64,000 nucleotides of DNA from Lithospermum erythrorhizon (GCA_019722365.1 JADFUC010000257.1:124001-188000), one strand, 5' to 3'. Shown: positions 24,177-36,730, numbered from the stretch's first letter. Program-made: numbers and translations. Notes: generated by a model not told the origin, from the letters alone.

Positions 24177-25160
24177 ACACAATAGGGTGAGCTTTTTGAT
24201 GTTGTGAAAAGATTGTAATTTTTTATTTTTCTCTTTGTACTCTTATTAGAAGCTTACCAATCACATACGTCAGATACTGAGATATGACATTGTAAAGATC
24301 TGTGATGGTTATGTAGACTACTAATAGAAGAAACCAAATTATTGCACATATCACAAAAATGCATCTGTAGAGTCTCTGATCTTTCAAATTGTTTGTTGAG
24401 CCTTCTATGTGCAACCATATACAGTATCATGTATTTGTATCAACACTTTTCAAGGTTTATAGAAAAAATTGCAGATCTTGACTTAAAACATTGAAATTCA
24501 TCTTATAAGTTGGTTGCCTTGGAATCAACACATTATCTGTCTCCTTTCTTGACATATAATTACTGACTACTTTGTAACTTTAGATTAAGAAATACTTTTA
24601 TTTTGAAAAACTACATGAGTCGGATATCTGTATTGGTGTGTCATCAATCGAGATACAGATCGATACGAAGTATCTAGACTATGTTGTCAATTCATTTGCA
24701 AGCCAATTTGGAAGATGTCTATTATTTTTTCAACCTTGGTGGCCACTATCTTCCAAAAATAAAATTTGGTTGAGAGTACAAATTTCTCTAAAGTTGGTGG
24801 TGGTTATAGAAACTCTACTGATTGTCTATAATGTCTGCAAAACTCGTGTTCCAATTTCATACTGGATTATTTCTTGATGTGATATGGTAGTTTGCATTTT
24901 CCAAGAAACATCATATTTCAAGTGCTTTGAACTGAATATATACCATCATTGAAATATCATTGATTGGAAAATTCCTAATTCTACTTTTTCTTACTACAAA
25001 GTCCTACTAAAAGCTACACTGATTTGACATCATTAAAATTATCATTGATTGAAAAGTTGGTTCATTCTGTACCTTTGAGTAAACAAATGAAGCAGTGAAC
25101 TCATCCAATAACCAAACCTGGTTTCTTTATGTGAATTGTTGTCCCCCTTCTTCTCTGAAA
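24177..25160. other. TIN1 3' region and RLK7 promoter spacer
   Basis: Tandemly oriented genes lie on both sides. Holds the TIN1 3'UTR and the promoter of the receptor kinase. Short direct repeats of ATCATTGATTGGAAAA type occur at 24954-25060. No clear gene; the frame at 24638-24877 has no family feature. Confidence 0.5.
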
Positions 25161-28100
25161 ATGGCGGTAAAATCCATTTTCCAGTTGCAGCCTTACTCAA
25201 TGCTGCTTAATCTTCTCTTCTTCCTATTGTTTATTTGCTCATCTCACTGTGATGAACTTCAAATCCTTATGCATTTTAAGTCCACTCTGAAAGAACCAAT
25301 TCTATTAGTCTTTCATTCATGGATTCCTGATAACCATGTTTGCAATTTCACTGGTATAGTCTGTGATAGAAACGAAAAAGTAAAAGAAATAAATCTTGCT
25401 GAAAAGAACTTGTCTGGTACAGTTTCATTTGATTCTCTATGCTCACTTGAACTTCTAGAAAGGGTATCTCTCGGATCGAATTTCCTGGTTGGGAGTATCA
25501 GTGATCATTTGATGAACTGCACCAGCTTGAAATACTTGGACTTGGGATTCAATTCCTTTTCTGGGAATGTTCCAGCTCTGTCTTCTTTATCCAAGTTAAA
25601 GTTCTTGAATTTGAATCTAAGTGGATTTACTGGGGCATTCCCTTGGAAATCTCTGCGGAATCTTACTAATTTGACATTTTTGAGCTTGGGTGATAATCTC
25701 TTTGATAGAAGTCCATTCCCTCTGGAGGTACTAAATCTTCAAAATTTATACTGGCTTTATCTTAGCAACTGCAGCATTGAGGGGCAAATCTCAGAAAGTA
25801 TTGGGAATCTTACTCTACTTGAGAATCTTGAGCTTTCCCATAATTACCTTTCTGGAAGGATTCCAGATGGCATCACGAAACTCACAAAGCTTCGCCAGCT
25901 TGAGCTCTATGAGAATTCACTCACGGGGGATTTTCCCGTCGGATTTGGAAATCTCACTAGTCTTGTCTCCTTTGATTGTTCAAGTAACAATCTTGAAGGT
26001 GACATTTCGGAGCTCAGATTCTTGACTAAACTTGTGTCGCTGCAGCTCTTTGAGAACAACTTTTCAGGCGAGATTCCTGAAGAATTTGGAGAGTTCAGGT
26101 TTCTGGAGGATTTTTCCCTCTACACCAACCAATTTACAGGTAGTCTACCTCAAAAAATTGGATCTTGGGCAGATTTTAACTTCATTGATGTGTCTGAGAA
26201 TTCATTCTCCGGTCCAATACCACCTGAAATGTGCAGTAAAGACAAACTGACTGATCTTCTAATGCTGCAGAATAAGTTCATTGGTGGTTTGCCTGCAACC
26301 TATGGTAATTGTTCATCGCTGGTTAGATTGAGGGTAAAGAATAATTCACTTTCAGGCATAGTTCCTACTGGGATTTGGAGTCTGCCAAACTTAAGTCTAA
26401 TTGATCTCGCTTTGAACCAATTTGAAGGCCCTATAGCACCTAATATAGGTGAAGCAAAATTTTTGGCTCAGTTATGCCTTGCTAACAATCGTTTTTCGGG
26501 TGTCTTACCTGAGACAATATCAGAAGACACTTCATTGGTGGCTATCGATTTAAGCTTAAATCAGTTTTCTGGAAATATTCCAAGCACGGTTGGGAAACTT
26601 CAGACACTGAGTTCTTTGCATTTAGAGAACAACTTTTTTACTGGTCCTATACCAGATTCATTAGGCTCGTGTGTTTCTCTCGCTGACGTAAACTTTGCAA
26701 GCAACTTGTTGTCAGCAAAAATCCCAGCTAGTCTTGGTTATTTACCAAGCTTGAACTCTCTTAACCTATCCAATAACAACCTTTCAGGTGAAATCCCAGA
26801 AAGCTTTTCCTCATCAAGACTAAGCCTTCTCGATTTGGCCAATAACGAGTTGGTTGGCCATGTACCATCTTCTTTATTAATCTTTAAGAGCAGCTTTACT
26901 GGAAATCCAGGGCTTTGCATTGATCAGAATGGAGATGATCTCAAGAGTTGTTCTTCCAATTACAATAATGCTAAGGGGCATAATAAAACAATACTTATGG
27001 CTTCTTGTTTCATAGTTGGTGCACTGGTTCTGCTGTTTTCACTTTCATATTTCTTGTATATGAAATCCAGGAAAAGTAATCAGGAGATTCCAATAAGGAG
27101 CTTTAATTCTTGGGACATGAAACAATTTCATGTGTTGCAGATCAGTGAAGAGCACATAATAAAGGCTCTTAAGCAAGAAAACTTGATAGGAAAAGGTGGA
27201 TCAGGAAATGTATACAAGGTGGTTCTAGCTGGTGGTGAACAGATTGCTGTGAAACACATCCTGAATGGGGAAAGAAGCAGGTCTTGTGGGGCCAGCTCAA
27301 CTTTAGTTGCAAAGGAGAATGGACGTTCCAGTGAATTTGACGCAGAAGTGGCCATGCTGAGCTCAATAAGGCATGTGAATGTGGTGAAACTGTACTGCAG
27401 CATAACCAGTGAGGACTCGAGTCTGCTCGTTTACGAATACTTACCTAATGGCAGCTTGTGGGACAAACTGCATTGTTCGTACGAGGAAATTTCAACCATG
27501 GACTGGAAAATCAGGTATGATATTGCAGTGGGAGCTGCTAAGGGATTAGAGTACCTCCACCATGGATGCAAGAGGCTTATACTACATAGAGATGTGAAGT
27601 CTAGCAACATTTTGTTGGATGAGCATATGAAGCCAAGAATCGCCGATTTTGGACTAGCTAAGATACTGCAGGCCAGTGGCGAAAGAGATTCTGCATCTAT
27701 TGTAGCAGGAACTTATGGTTACATGGCCCCTGGTAAATTTCATTTTACTTTAACCCTTAAATCCATATTATCTAATGAAGTATATATTTCTATACTCGAA
27801 TAATCGAATCCATAACACCCTTATCAATTATATTTATGGATTAATTTACTGCATAACTTCCTCATATTACAATGGAAAGTGATTTTGTTTTCTTGAATCC
27901 TTACAGAATATGCATACACAACAAAAGTGGATCAGAAAAGTGACGTATACAGTTTCGGCGTGGTTCTATTGGAGTTGGTTACTGGAAAGAAGCCTGTTGA
28001 GAAAGAATTTGGAGAGTACATAGATATAGTACATTGGGTATGTAGCAGCATAGCAAGGGAAAAGAACATGGTGGACTTAGTTGACTCAGGGCACAGAGTT

Positions 28101-28178
28101 GAGAGGAGAGATGCTGCTGAAGTGTTGGTTGCACTTTGTACAGCCCCTAGAATGCCCAGCCTCAGAGACCCTCCATGA
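25161..28178 (+). CDS. RLK7: LRR receptor-like kinase (LRR-XI, RLK7-like), 3' end frameshifted
   Basis: Two exons, 25161-27732 and 27907-28178, predicted 947 residues. The ATG at 25161 begins [20 protein letters not shown], a signal peptide that fits; an upstream GTG in frame was not used. Order: signal peptide (1-30), N-terminal LRR cap, about 20 LRRs (about 75-590), transmembrane helix near 611-633, Ser/Thr kinase from about 665. Visible kinase motifs: [10 protein letters not shown] (P-loop), AVKHI (lysine), HRDVKSSN near 809 (catalytic loop), [16 protein letters not shown] before the intron. LRR and kinase wording match Arabidopsis RLK7, which perceives PIP1-type peptides and acts in oxidative stress tolerance and germination. 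The last exon ends prematurely at LRDPP because of an apparent extra GA near 28165; the expected kinase end continues in another frame to 28256. So the locus is either a recently broken gene or misassembled here. Confidence 0.88.
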
Positions 28179-28256
28179 GAATGGTAGTGCAAATGTTGGA
28201 GGATGTTGAACCATCGGCTTGCAAAGTAGATGGTGATCAAGAATCTATAATGTAGC
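28179..28256 (+). pseudogene. Out-of-frame remnant of the RLK7 kinase C-terminus
   Basis: Directly after the premature TGA, another frame, entered at 28172, reads [17 protein letters not shown] and runs to TAG at 28254-28256. This is what an LRR-XI kinase is expected to have after its conserved LRPSM segment, so the stop looks like the result of an indel rather than a natural end. Confidence 0.75.
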
Positions 28257-28637
28257 AAGAGTGAAATTATTCTTCTTTTTAGCAACTTTGTGAGGAGTGT
28301 TTTAGTTATCAATCTCCAATTAAATCTTGAAAAATGGAGTATTAGATAGTGTTCATGAAACTTGGTCAGATTCGGAAGAGCTTTACTCATTATAAAGGTA
28401 ATATTGTGCTATCGCCTTGCACAACTCTCACTCCGACAACCCAGATCGGAGGCGCATGTGAAGGCGTTGGGCAATGTTAATGTTAGTATACATGGCCCAT
28501 GAGTTAGTAAGTAAAAATTTCCAGAAAGTTACTATTATAGACTAATTACAATTTACAAACTAATAGGTTCATACTTTTCCTAAAAATGCTCTCCATGGAC
28601 ATAAGATAAACAATAAATTGGTTGCAGATATATATCA
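28257..28637. other. Convergent spacer RLK7 / XTH
   Basis: 3'UTRs of two facing genes. No further feature seen. Confidence 0.5.
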
Positions 28638-30086
28638 TTAATACTTGGGAAGGTGACATTCTTTAGGAAGATTATTCATAAACCTCTGATTATCCTGACA
28701 ATAGTCATATATTAGGTGATACTTCCTAACCCATTTAAAAAGCCTTCTCTGGTTAGAATTCAAAGAGCTTAACTCCATCTCGTTCCACCAATTTTGAGAA
28801 GTTGCATCCCAACAAAATCTTGGATTTCTTTTCCATACGCATGCATCAAGCTTATAGTTACCAAATGAAGCTATGAATGGTGCTTTGGACCAATCTATCT
28901 TTGTTTTGCCTCCACTTGTTGCCCAATTATCACCATTCCATAGTGTTGATTTGATCCCCATTGGTTGTAATCTTGGAAATGGCACCCCCTTTTTTGCATA
29001 GTTTCTATATGTCCTGATTGGAACCCAATCTACCATGAACCTACATTCATGCATGAAATGATGGAACAAATTTAGTTTTCAATAATTTTCAACAAAATAG
29101 ACAACCTACTTTTGAAATAATTGTTAATCTATATAACTTCCGGTGTTCACCAAATTATTCATATCAACATATACTACCCACTCAACTCCTATATGTCGAA
29201 ATTTAAAATATAAATATACAATCATGATTAATTTTTAAGCAATTAGTCAAACATTGCAGCTAAACTGGCGAGCAAGTTGAATGATAAAAATGTTTTGGAA
29301 AAGTTATTACACTATTTGGTGAAGGTTCCATAAGACAGAATAGGTGTGGAAATCCTTGGTGGGATCAAACCATAGATTAATCCTCTCTTCTCTGTCACCT
29401 GTGCCATCAGCAAACACATTTGTTTGAAGAATATATGTGTCTCCTGGAACATTTCCAAGGAATTCAAAGTCTATTTCATCATGATTTGGTTGATCAGATG
29501 CAAGCTGCAAATCAAATTAATACCAAAAAACCCCACAAACATATTAGTATGAAATTAGTAATTTATATATCAATAAAACCAAAGGTCACAAATATATACA
29601 TGCATGTTCCTCAAAAAACAATAAAAATATGGGGGTTTTATTTTTTTTTGCTTACATAATATGCTACAACTGTGCCAGCTGAGTTTCCAGGCACCAACTT
29701 GATTTTCATATCAAACTGACCAAACAAGAACTTTTCTCTTGAAGCAAAACCAGCACCTATATTGTTATCAAACAACACATAATTTAGTAATAAGAATGTT
29801 GTTTCTAAAATAACAAATAACATTATGTAACCTCAATGTGTAATACAGAGTATTATATTAAATAATATAAATGAACACAATTATATATACCTGAATTATT
29901 GTCGAGTTTTAAGTTTAATGATTTACCATCAGGGGAGGTAATTACATGATCAGGAGACCACACTACATAATAATCTTCATTGAAATTTCCAGTTGAAATC
30001 ACAGATGCCCTCGACCATTTCATTAAACAACATATTACAACAATCTTGATAATACAGAGAACAGGTCCAATAAAATTATTTCTCAT
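28638..30086 (-). CDS. XTH: Xyloglucan endotransglucosylase/hydrolase (GH16)
   Basis: Cuts and rejoins (or hydrolyses) xyloglucan in the cell wall during growth. Four minus-strand exons, 29891-30086, 29656-29756, 29311-29504 and 28638-29040, total 894 nt, 297 residues. N-terminal signal peptide (about 1-28, hydrophobic [12 protein letters not shown]), then the GH16 fold. The catalytic motif is [10 protein letters not shown] at 107-116, with Glu109 as nucleophile and Glu113 as acid/base by family analogy. The XTH C-terminal extension is present, with Cys-containing stretches [16 protein letters not shown], the block [20 protein letters not shown] and DYCQD near the end. Most XTHs carry an N-glycosylation sequon right after the motif (N-x-S/T); here it reads NVP and the sequon is lost. 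Which XTH subgroup it belongs to I cannot decide. Confidence 0.93.
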
Positions 30087-30315
30087 CTTTTATTTGCTAT
30101 ATAGTTTTTCCTTAAAATGGTTTTGCTAGGACTAGCTAGAAATACTATTGTGATATCCTACATGTAAGAAGCTTATAATATAGGCCATGTATTGCATGAA
30201 GAGCTAGTAAGATGAAAGCCAAAAGAAAGGGAGTTTCGAGGATTAAGCAAGAATGTCTTTTCAATGAAGCTAAGTAAAGGAATAAATTTATACCTTAAGT
30301 TGTAGGTAACAACTA

Positions 30316-30346
<31 letters not shown>

Positions 30347-31700
30347 ATTTCACTAGACCAGGAAACGAGCTCAATCCTAAAAATTCGATTCAACTCGAAA
30401 ATGATGAACATTATTTGAGAATGAATAAGACTAGTACATTTTACCTCTTACTCAAGTACACACACATTCTTCCTTTAGGTATCCTTGAGCTTTGAACAAA
30501 GCCGCTTTATTGGTATATTGATGAACGTACTTTACGTATGGCTGGATAAAATGAATTGAGTAAAAAAATCAATAGCATAATCTATCTATCATATAGAGTG
30601 TTTCTTCTTTTTTTTGATTCGCCTAAAATATTCTTAATTAAATAATTCGATTTAACAGGTAATGTATGATATAATTGTATTTTGATATAAATTGTAAACA
30701 AATCCAATAATAAATTATAAACAAATTCAATAATTTGTATTGTTTTGATTTTCGTGTAGTGATATAGGACTCACAATAACTTTAAAAATATACAAAAAGC
30801 ATACATCAAATACAAGCAATATGTCTACATTTGTTCCAAAGAAATGCGAAGTTGCAAGGTAAAAGCTGCAGACATGAGGAGATAATCCATATTTGAGCAA
30901 CATAGGAGAATTATTGACTTAAATAGTACAAAATTTATCTGAGTATTTCTCTTTTTGAACAATAAAATCACCGGATGGAGTATGAAATTTTTAAGGAATC
31001 CAAATATCGGCAATTACCGTTTAAATGCTGCGGGAATTTTATGCGTAGCATCAGAGTAATCTAATGACAATAAAATTTATGACTTATTCTATAAAATAAC
31101 GATGTATCTACATTTATATCAAATCAATTTACAAAATGAAAAGGTTAGCAAAGCGATAAATATTAGTTTGTCTTCTCTATCGTCTACTTTAATTGGCGTT
31201 TGACTTTTTTGAAATTGAACTTTGACCATCGATTATAATTCTAAAAATATACAATTTATATAATTGAATTAGATCTTTTTAAATACTTTACAATATTATT
31301 TTTTTAATTTTTTTAATAATATAATTAAGAGTAATTGAAGATTAAAAATTTGTATCTCGTGTATGTGAGAAAGTCGGTGATTAAAATGGTGGAGAGGAGT
31401 ATTCTTAATTACATCGGATCTTTTAAATGTTGAATTTTTAATAAGGTTATATATATTACTCACTTTTTTTTTTTGATCGTATGTGAAATTTACATTTTCT
31501 TTTTAACACGTATATGGTTCACGATGCAACTTTATCTTAGAGTATTCCACGTCGCTTCCACTATAATTTGCCTAAAATTTACTGCATGCTTCGCCAACTT
31601 TTCTTATTTTTTGGGTTTGATTTTTTATGTATATTCTTTGGCGACTTTATTATTACTTTGAAAATTAAAATTGAATATTTCAAATATTGTTGGATTGGCA
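30087..31700. other. XTH upstream region and AT-rich spacer
   Basis: Promoter side of the XTH gene. A TATAAATT on the minus strand near 30286-30293 is a possible TATA box. Otherwise AT-rich, with a CCGGATGGAGTA word near 30971 that resembles one MITE end, but no partner end was found. No gene seen. Confidence 0.45.
30317..30342. repeat. (TA)13 microsatellite
   Basis: Uninterrupted TA run about 230 bp upstream of the XTH start codon. Confidence 0.9.
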
Positions 31701-32204
31701 GTGTTCATCGGGACATGGTCGGGAGGTATAGGTCCCGATCTTGTCCCGATCTTTTCGAGATGCTGTAAAAGATTTGGGGAGGTGCCTAAGTAAGGCAGAT
31801 CCAAACCTATTGATGTAAATGGGAAGTTTTACGTAGTTTAGGCTGGGCGGAAAGGTGATGCGGCGGGGACATTTGGGACTTCGTGGGGGCGGCGAGGCCC
31901 GGTTCGGGGAATCTGACAGGCCTTGCCCATTTTAGTTGTTCAGTGAGTACAGTCTGCGGCCCCGGCCAATGAGGCAGCGAGTTGCGAGGTAGCAACGTCT
32001 GGCCGGTTGCGTAGAGGTTCATCCCACTTTTTCCCTCGGCTTCAATGAAACAAAATCACTTAAACGCTGATACGATTTCTACAGCCTGCATTTGAATATC
32101 TTCGTTTGATAGGGTGGTATTGTAACTGCGGCTTGAATTGGCCAATCATTTACTCTTGGCTAAATTTTCTACGTATTTATTTGATAGAGTATGAGACACA
32201 ATGT
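31700..32204. other. GC-richer transposon-like debris, unassigned
   Basis: Composition changes abruptly from AT-rich spacer near 31690. Contains broken frames without a recognisable domain; its place next to an LTR-like segment suggests a retrotransposon remnant, but the family is not readable. Confidence 0.35.
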
Positions 32205-33190
32205 CTCTAGCAGTATTGCCTTATACTTGAGTGTATGAGTGCGTGGTACTTGCATATACTTTGTGTATAAGTCTTGCGGTGTGCCTTATCTTTTGTGTAT
32301 AGAGTGCGGTTTTGGCACTTATCTTTGCGGTATAAGTGCGGGGAGTGGGTATTAATTGAGTCAAGATTCATAGCGAGGTGGAAGCGGATTGAGCATTATC
32401 TTGGTAGAGGGGTTGGTATCTTGGTGGGGATATGAGATGGGAGGTTTGATGACTAGAGTTTTAGTGGATTGTTGAGTCTGATTTCTTTATGGAATGTGTT
32501 AACTGGCGAGACGCTTACAATTATATCTTCGTAATATTATGTAGAGGATTTTACGAAATTATGTTGTATGACCTTTTTTAGGTAGTCTGGATATATATAT
32601 TTTATTCATATTTGAAGCTATTATATTATTGATTGACTGGACGTTCGTATGGTAAGTTGCTTTATAATCATTAAGTTCATTAAAAACTTCGCCCCACACC
32701 GCGTTAGGCGGCATTCGTTGTGCAGTGACGGAGTTAGCAGACAGTACATTTGAGAGGAGTTTTGTTAAAATTGGCTAGGTAGGCATCAGGGAGCTGGCGA
32801 GAGGATCCTGGCCGGTCGATTTTGATGTGTTGTACATTGTTTTTGATTGGTAGCTATTTTCCTTTTGAAACTTTAGCCGCATGCATTTCGTTTTGTATTC
32901 GAGGATACGATGCGTATCATCATTTGTAACCTTTTGCCGGCGTTACTTTATTTTTGGGATATGTTGATGACATATATGTATAGGTTGATGGATTTCCACA
33001 AGATATCGGTGATGGATTATAAATTTTAAAAAGCTGAGGTTTGAGGAAGCAATTGTGATAAATTTTTTGGATGAAAGCTTGAATTGTGTTTTTAGCTTGA
33101 GTGGTAGAAACCGGTTTGAAGGTGACTCTGATTTTAATGACTACTTTCAGGCAGGCCTTTGGGCGGGTCGTTATAGTACAATGCTCCGAG
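32205..33190 (+). mobile_element. LTR-like segment, copy A (upstream LTR of a Ty3/gypsy element)
   Basis: About 985 bp sharing ordered landmarks with 43330-44320: repeated GTATAAGTGCGGTGTGCCTT words, GATTGTTGAGTCT, TTTCTTTATGGAAT, TATATTATTGATTGACT, TTAGGCGGCAT, GGCGAGAGGATCCTG, ATTTTCCTTTTGAAACTTTAG, ATGGATTATAAATTTTAAA and TTTTAATGACT. A degenerate tRNA primer-site-like stretch (GCTCCGAGCTTGGAG) follows at its right edge, then gag-like sequence. Borders are approximate. Confidence 0.6.
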
Positions 33191-33299
33191 CTTGGAGTTT
33201 CAGGTGCAGGTGCTTGGCTTGGTTGTGTGTAAACTTGTTTTCCTTTGGTCGTTGTGGTGGTGTCTTTTTTTGTAGTAGTCTTTTTCTTTTATTCTGCGT

Positions 33300-34550
33300 A
33301 GGCTGATGAGGACACCACCGAGATTGAGCGGAGGCGAGAGGTGCCGGGGTAGGCCCCGGAGGAGGCCAGTGCAGGGGCTATAGTTGTCGATGAGTAAGGC
33401 ATGAACCAGCAGGGGTCGGGAGGTGTAGTCTTACAGCATGTTGAGGACTTGCCCGAGGTGGGCTGTGAGCTGGGTGGGCCAGAGCAACGGGGGTGAGGCC
33501 CAAAATGGGCTTGTTTGATCGGTTTACGAAGAGGGATCCTCAAGAGGGCTGCAGAGGGGGTTCGCCGAGCGAGCCTTGAGTTAAGTAGGGACATGAAATT
33601 AAGATTTTTTGAGCCGATGAGTTGAGGCGAGATGAGGTGAAGTTTACTCTTTATAGACTTTGAGGGTGCCGTGGTGAGGTGGGAGAACTGAGTGCGTCTC
33701 TGACTGAGAGGGAGGTTAAGTATGTCTTGGGAAGCGATTTGTTGGCTCTTACAAATTTCTTAACCCAAAACTTTGCTTGTGGCGCGGCCTTGGAGAGAAT
33801 TTTGTTGACTTTGGGAGTTAGTCGATGGGGCGTATGAAGCAGATTGAGGCAAACTCTTTTCCTCCGGTAGGCGAGGTCGTTGGGTCGAGGGGATGGGTTG
33901 GCGTGGGAATCGTCACCCAGGTTCTCCTTGATGGATTTACTAGTTTCCATGATGTAGCGAGGAGCTCAGGGCTTGAAGATGAAATGAGTTAGCGAGGCTG
34001 GGGAGGCGATGGATCGGAAGATCGACTGAGAACTTTTCGGTAGGAAACTGCCGCTCTGCAAGTTCGAGGAGGGCCGGGCCAAGCGGAAGTTCCTAGAGTC
34101 AACCGGTGCTCGGCGGTCGCCCGAGTTGAGATTCTGCACTCGCCTGCCCGGTAGGCGCACAGAGAGATCGGCTGGGGTCAGTAGTCTTTAGGGGGGTCCC
34201 GGAGGTATCCGTTGTTACGTTGTGAGTCGAGATTGAAGGCTTTCGGAGAGGGTGGTCTTATCTTTATCGTGCCGGTGACGGGGAGATGTTGGCGAAGGTG
34301 TCCCACAGAACTTCCCGGAGGGAGGTGCTAGTCTTGGCCAACTGATTCGGCGCAGCATCGAGGCGGGTATCGAAGTCGTGGTTGTAGCCGATTTGGCGGC
34401 CGTGGGCCCAGGACAATATGGAAATTTGGGAGGACTTCGGAGGAGTGCAGGTGGGCAACGGCTTTGGCTGATCGAGGCAGACAGCGCCAATTTACTCATC
34501 CGGGAGGCCGCAAGGATGCCCACTAGAGTGGTGACATGTACACCCACCTT
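33300..34550 (+). pseudogene. Broken gag-like region of a Ty3/gypsy element
   Basis: Frames are broken every few dozen codons. Short readable pieces such as GLFDRFTKRDPQEGC (near 33509) and VKFTLYRL (near 33640) resemble plant gypsy gag stretches in the right order ahead of the protease. No intact open frame. The assignment rests mainly on position. Confidence 0.4.
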
Positions 34551-34552
34551 TA

Positions 34553-34690
34553 CGTATGATATTGAGGCGAGGTGTTGTTTGATTAAGGGAGCTACGCGTT
34601 CCTTTTATTACCGGAAGTTTTATTCTGCTTTATCGTATGTTAACCAGCCACTTTCCATTCCTTTGCTGAGGAATTATAGCGCCGGTCGAT
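34553..34690 (+). pseudogene. Retropepsin-like protease remnant
   Basis: One frame reads YDIEAR...KGATRSFYYRKF...PLSIPLL. This matches the flap of gypsy aspartic proteases around the D-S-G-A-T active site, but here the Asp-Ser is not present in frame (KGAT), so the active site is lost as written. Confidence 0.6.
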
Positions 34691-34699
34691 TGTGGTTAA

Positions 34700-35848
34700 T
34701 TTGTCGCTTTGATTGTTTGTGAGTGATTGTTATGCAGTGATTTACTTCCATTTTGAGGAAACTACGATTTTGGCCTCTTGATTGAACATGTACGTTATTG
34801 ATTACTTAGAAATTTCAGTCTCGATTTGGCGGGAGGCAGAAAAGATTTTGCCTTCGAGATTTTGTATCGGCCTTGAGGCTAGGAGATTGATTATGCGAAA
34901 AAGGTATGTTAAGATTCTTAGGATATGTGGTTGATTTGAGTAGAAAGAGAGACGGAGATTAGAAGATGTGCGGGTTAGAAGTTCAAGGAATATTTTTCGG
35001 GGAGCTTAACGGGGCCACGCGAAAAAGGTCAATTTGCTGGCTGAGGTTATTCACAATGCAGCATGATTTACTGCAGCGTCACGGGATGGCTCCGGCCGAG
35101 TTCTGCCGAGGTGCCCGGACTCGATTACAGGAGTTGTTGGGCTGAGGGATTCGCCCGAGACCGGTATTATATCTCGGTAAGCTGAGGGGTACCGATCATT
35201 GTTGTGAAAAGACAGTTCGATGTGTAGCCAGCAGATGCGTTATTGGATTTGATGGGCGCTCCTGACACAGCGGGTCTTTCCGGCACGTTTTATTACTAGC
35301 TCCGTGCTCAGCTTTCAGTGGGTAAAGCTTGTCGAGAATTACCACAGGGTCAGCGGCGACATGATGGAGTTAACATGGAATGGCTCAGAAAGAAGATAGG
35401 TAGTAAAATCAAATCATATCAAAGCATATCCTTTGGCACTTTCATAGCGCCTTTTGCACACATTTTTGCGGTCGGGTATTACAACTCCCAAGCCAAAAGC
35501 TCACTTCAGCGATCCTCGTTGAGAACCCCACCCATCGGGACCGTACCGTCCGTGTGAGAATACAGAGGTGGCTCTACGGCCTCCCGAGAGGTGTCCTTGG
35601 CTTTGTGCCTACATTTTAGTTCCCAGCGATTCAGGGCGGCTTTATACGTCACAATTTGTAACGCCCACTTGCTACTTTGAATTGATACGTTGATATGACC
35701 TCAGTCTTTCAGTCGAGAAACACGACAACAATGGAGTTAACGCCAGGATGAGAGCTTCAAGAAAGTATGGTATGAGCTAGTACAAATCAAATGCATGCTC
35801 AAGCAATGTCAATATGTGGCATTTTTTGTCGTGTGAATAAAGTGACCA
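34700..35848 (+). other. Region between protease and reverse transcriptase remnants
   Basis: GC-rich broken frames, expected to hold the linker and the start of reverse transcriptase. A 79-codon frame at 35318-35557 shows no domain. The A/C-rich part near 35390-35560 looks different from its surroundings and may be a separate insertion. Confidence 0.35.
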
Positions 35849-36120
35849 TTAAGAACCGATACCATTTAGAATTAATTTGTTTATGCGGTGAAGGATGCCA
35901 AGGTGTTCGAAGATTGATTTGATGCAGTTTATCATGAGTTGAAATTGAGAGGGGGAGGACCATTTCGGAGCGATCGTTATGGGCATTATGAGTTTATAGT
36001 GATGCCATTTGGATAATGAAATGCACCGGCGACCTTTATGGATTTGATGAAGATTGTTTTTAGAGTATGCAGGATGAGTTTGGGGTGGGTAATTCATTGA
36101 TGATATTATTAGGGGAGGAG
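35849..36120 (+). pseudogene. Ty3/gypsy reverse transcriptase remnant
   Basis: Readable across several frames: a KNRYH... start, then KDAKVF-like and SKID-like pieces, RYGHYEFIVMPFG at about 35977-36015, NAPATFMDLMKIVF at about 36021-36062, and a degenerate region where the catalytic DD would be. Breaks are short deletions and insertions; the words between them are well kept. Diagnostic of Ty3/gypsy (Metaviridae) polymerase. Confidence 0.8.
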
Positions 36121-36239
36121 GGAGACGACTGGGTTGTATGCGGAGTTTCCAAATGCTGAGGACAGTTGGCAGTGCAATTCTAAGGGTCATGGCCGCTGGC
36201 CGGTATTTGTGTTGATCATGGGGTTGGCTGGTTGTGGGG

Positions 36240-36730
36240 GTCATCAGGACTTTCGCTTTGATTGCGGCATCGCTGACCGGAGTTGACGAGGAAAGGGTTC
36301 CGTTGCTGGGATGATGATTGTGAGGCTAAGCCCCCGGGGGGGGGGTATTAAAAGGGAATTTGACTACGGCGCCCGATGTTAAAATCTGGAAATGCAGTTA
36401 CGAGGGAGCTCACGTGATTTATAAGCATTCAGCATGTGTGTTCGTCAGAATGGGAGGGTGCCCACTTTTTATCTTCCGATAGTTGAGAAATCACGAGGAA
36501 AAGAACTATCCGACTTTGCATGATCTTGAGAACTATAAATCTTTGAAACTATTATCGTATAGGGGTTCATCTTTTACCACGTCGCCTTAAGAGTTTGAAG
36601 TATACACCGGCCTTGGGAGAATTTGAATTTGTAGGCCCGAGAGGAGGCCAGGATGGAGTTCATCGATGATTGTAACTTGATTGTCCAGAAACACCGCGGG
36701 GAAGCCAAATGTAATAGCTTATGACACTTC
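36240..36730 (+). pseudogene. Ty3/gypsy RNase H remnant
   Basis: Pieces in the right order after reverse transcriptase: a TTAPD-like word near 36362, H-D-L-E near 36521, K-S-L-K near 36590 and NLIVQKHRGEANVIA near 36676, the conserved end of the RNase H region of gypsy elements. Several frameshifts and stops. Confidence 0.65.

Noticed and set aside
24638..24877. 79-codon frame between TIN1 and RLK7
   Set aside because: No family feature, AT-rich, no splice or start context.
30971..30982. CCGGATGGAGTA as a MITE end
   Set aside because: No matching inverted partner was found within about 600 bp upstream.
33289..34547. Several minus-strand frames of 64-110 codons
   Set aside because: They are shadows of the GC-rich plus-strand gag/protease remnants; the plus strand gives meaningful retroelement wording.
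35849..36244. 131-codon minus-strand frame
   Set aside because: Exact shadow of the reverse transcriptase remnant on the plus strand.
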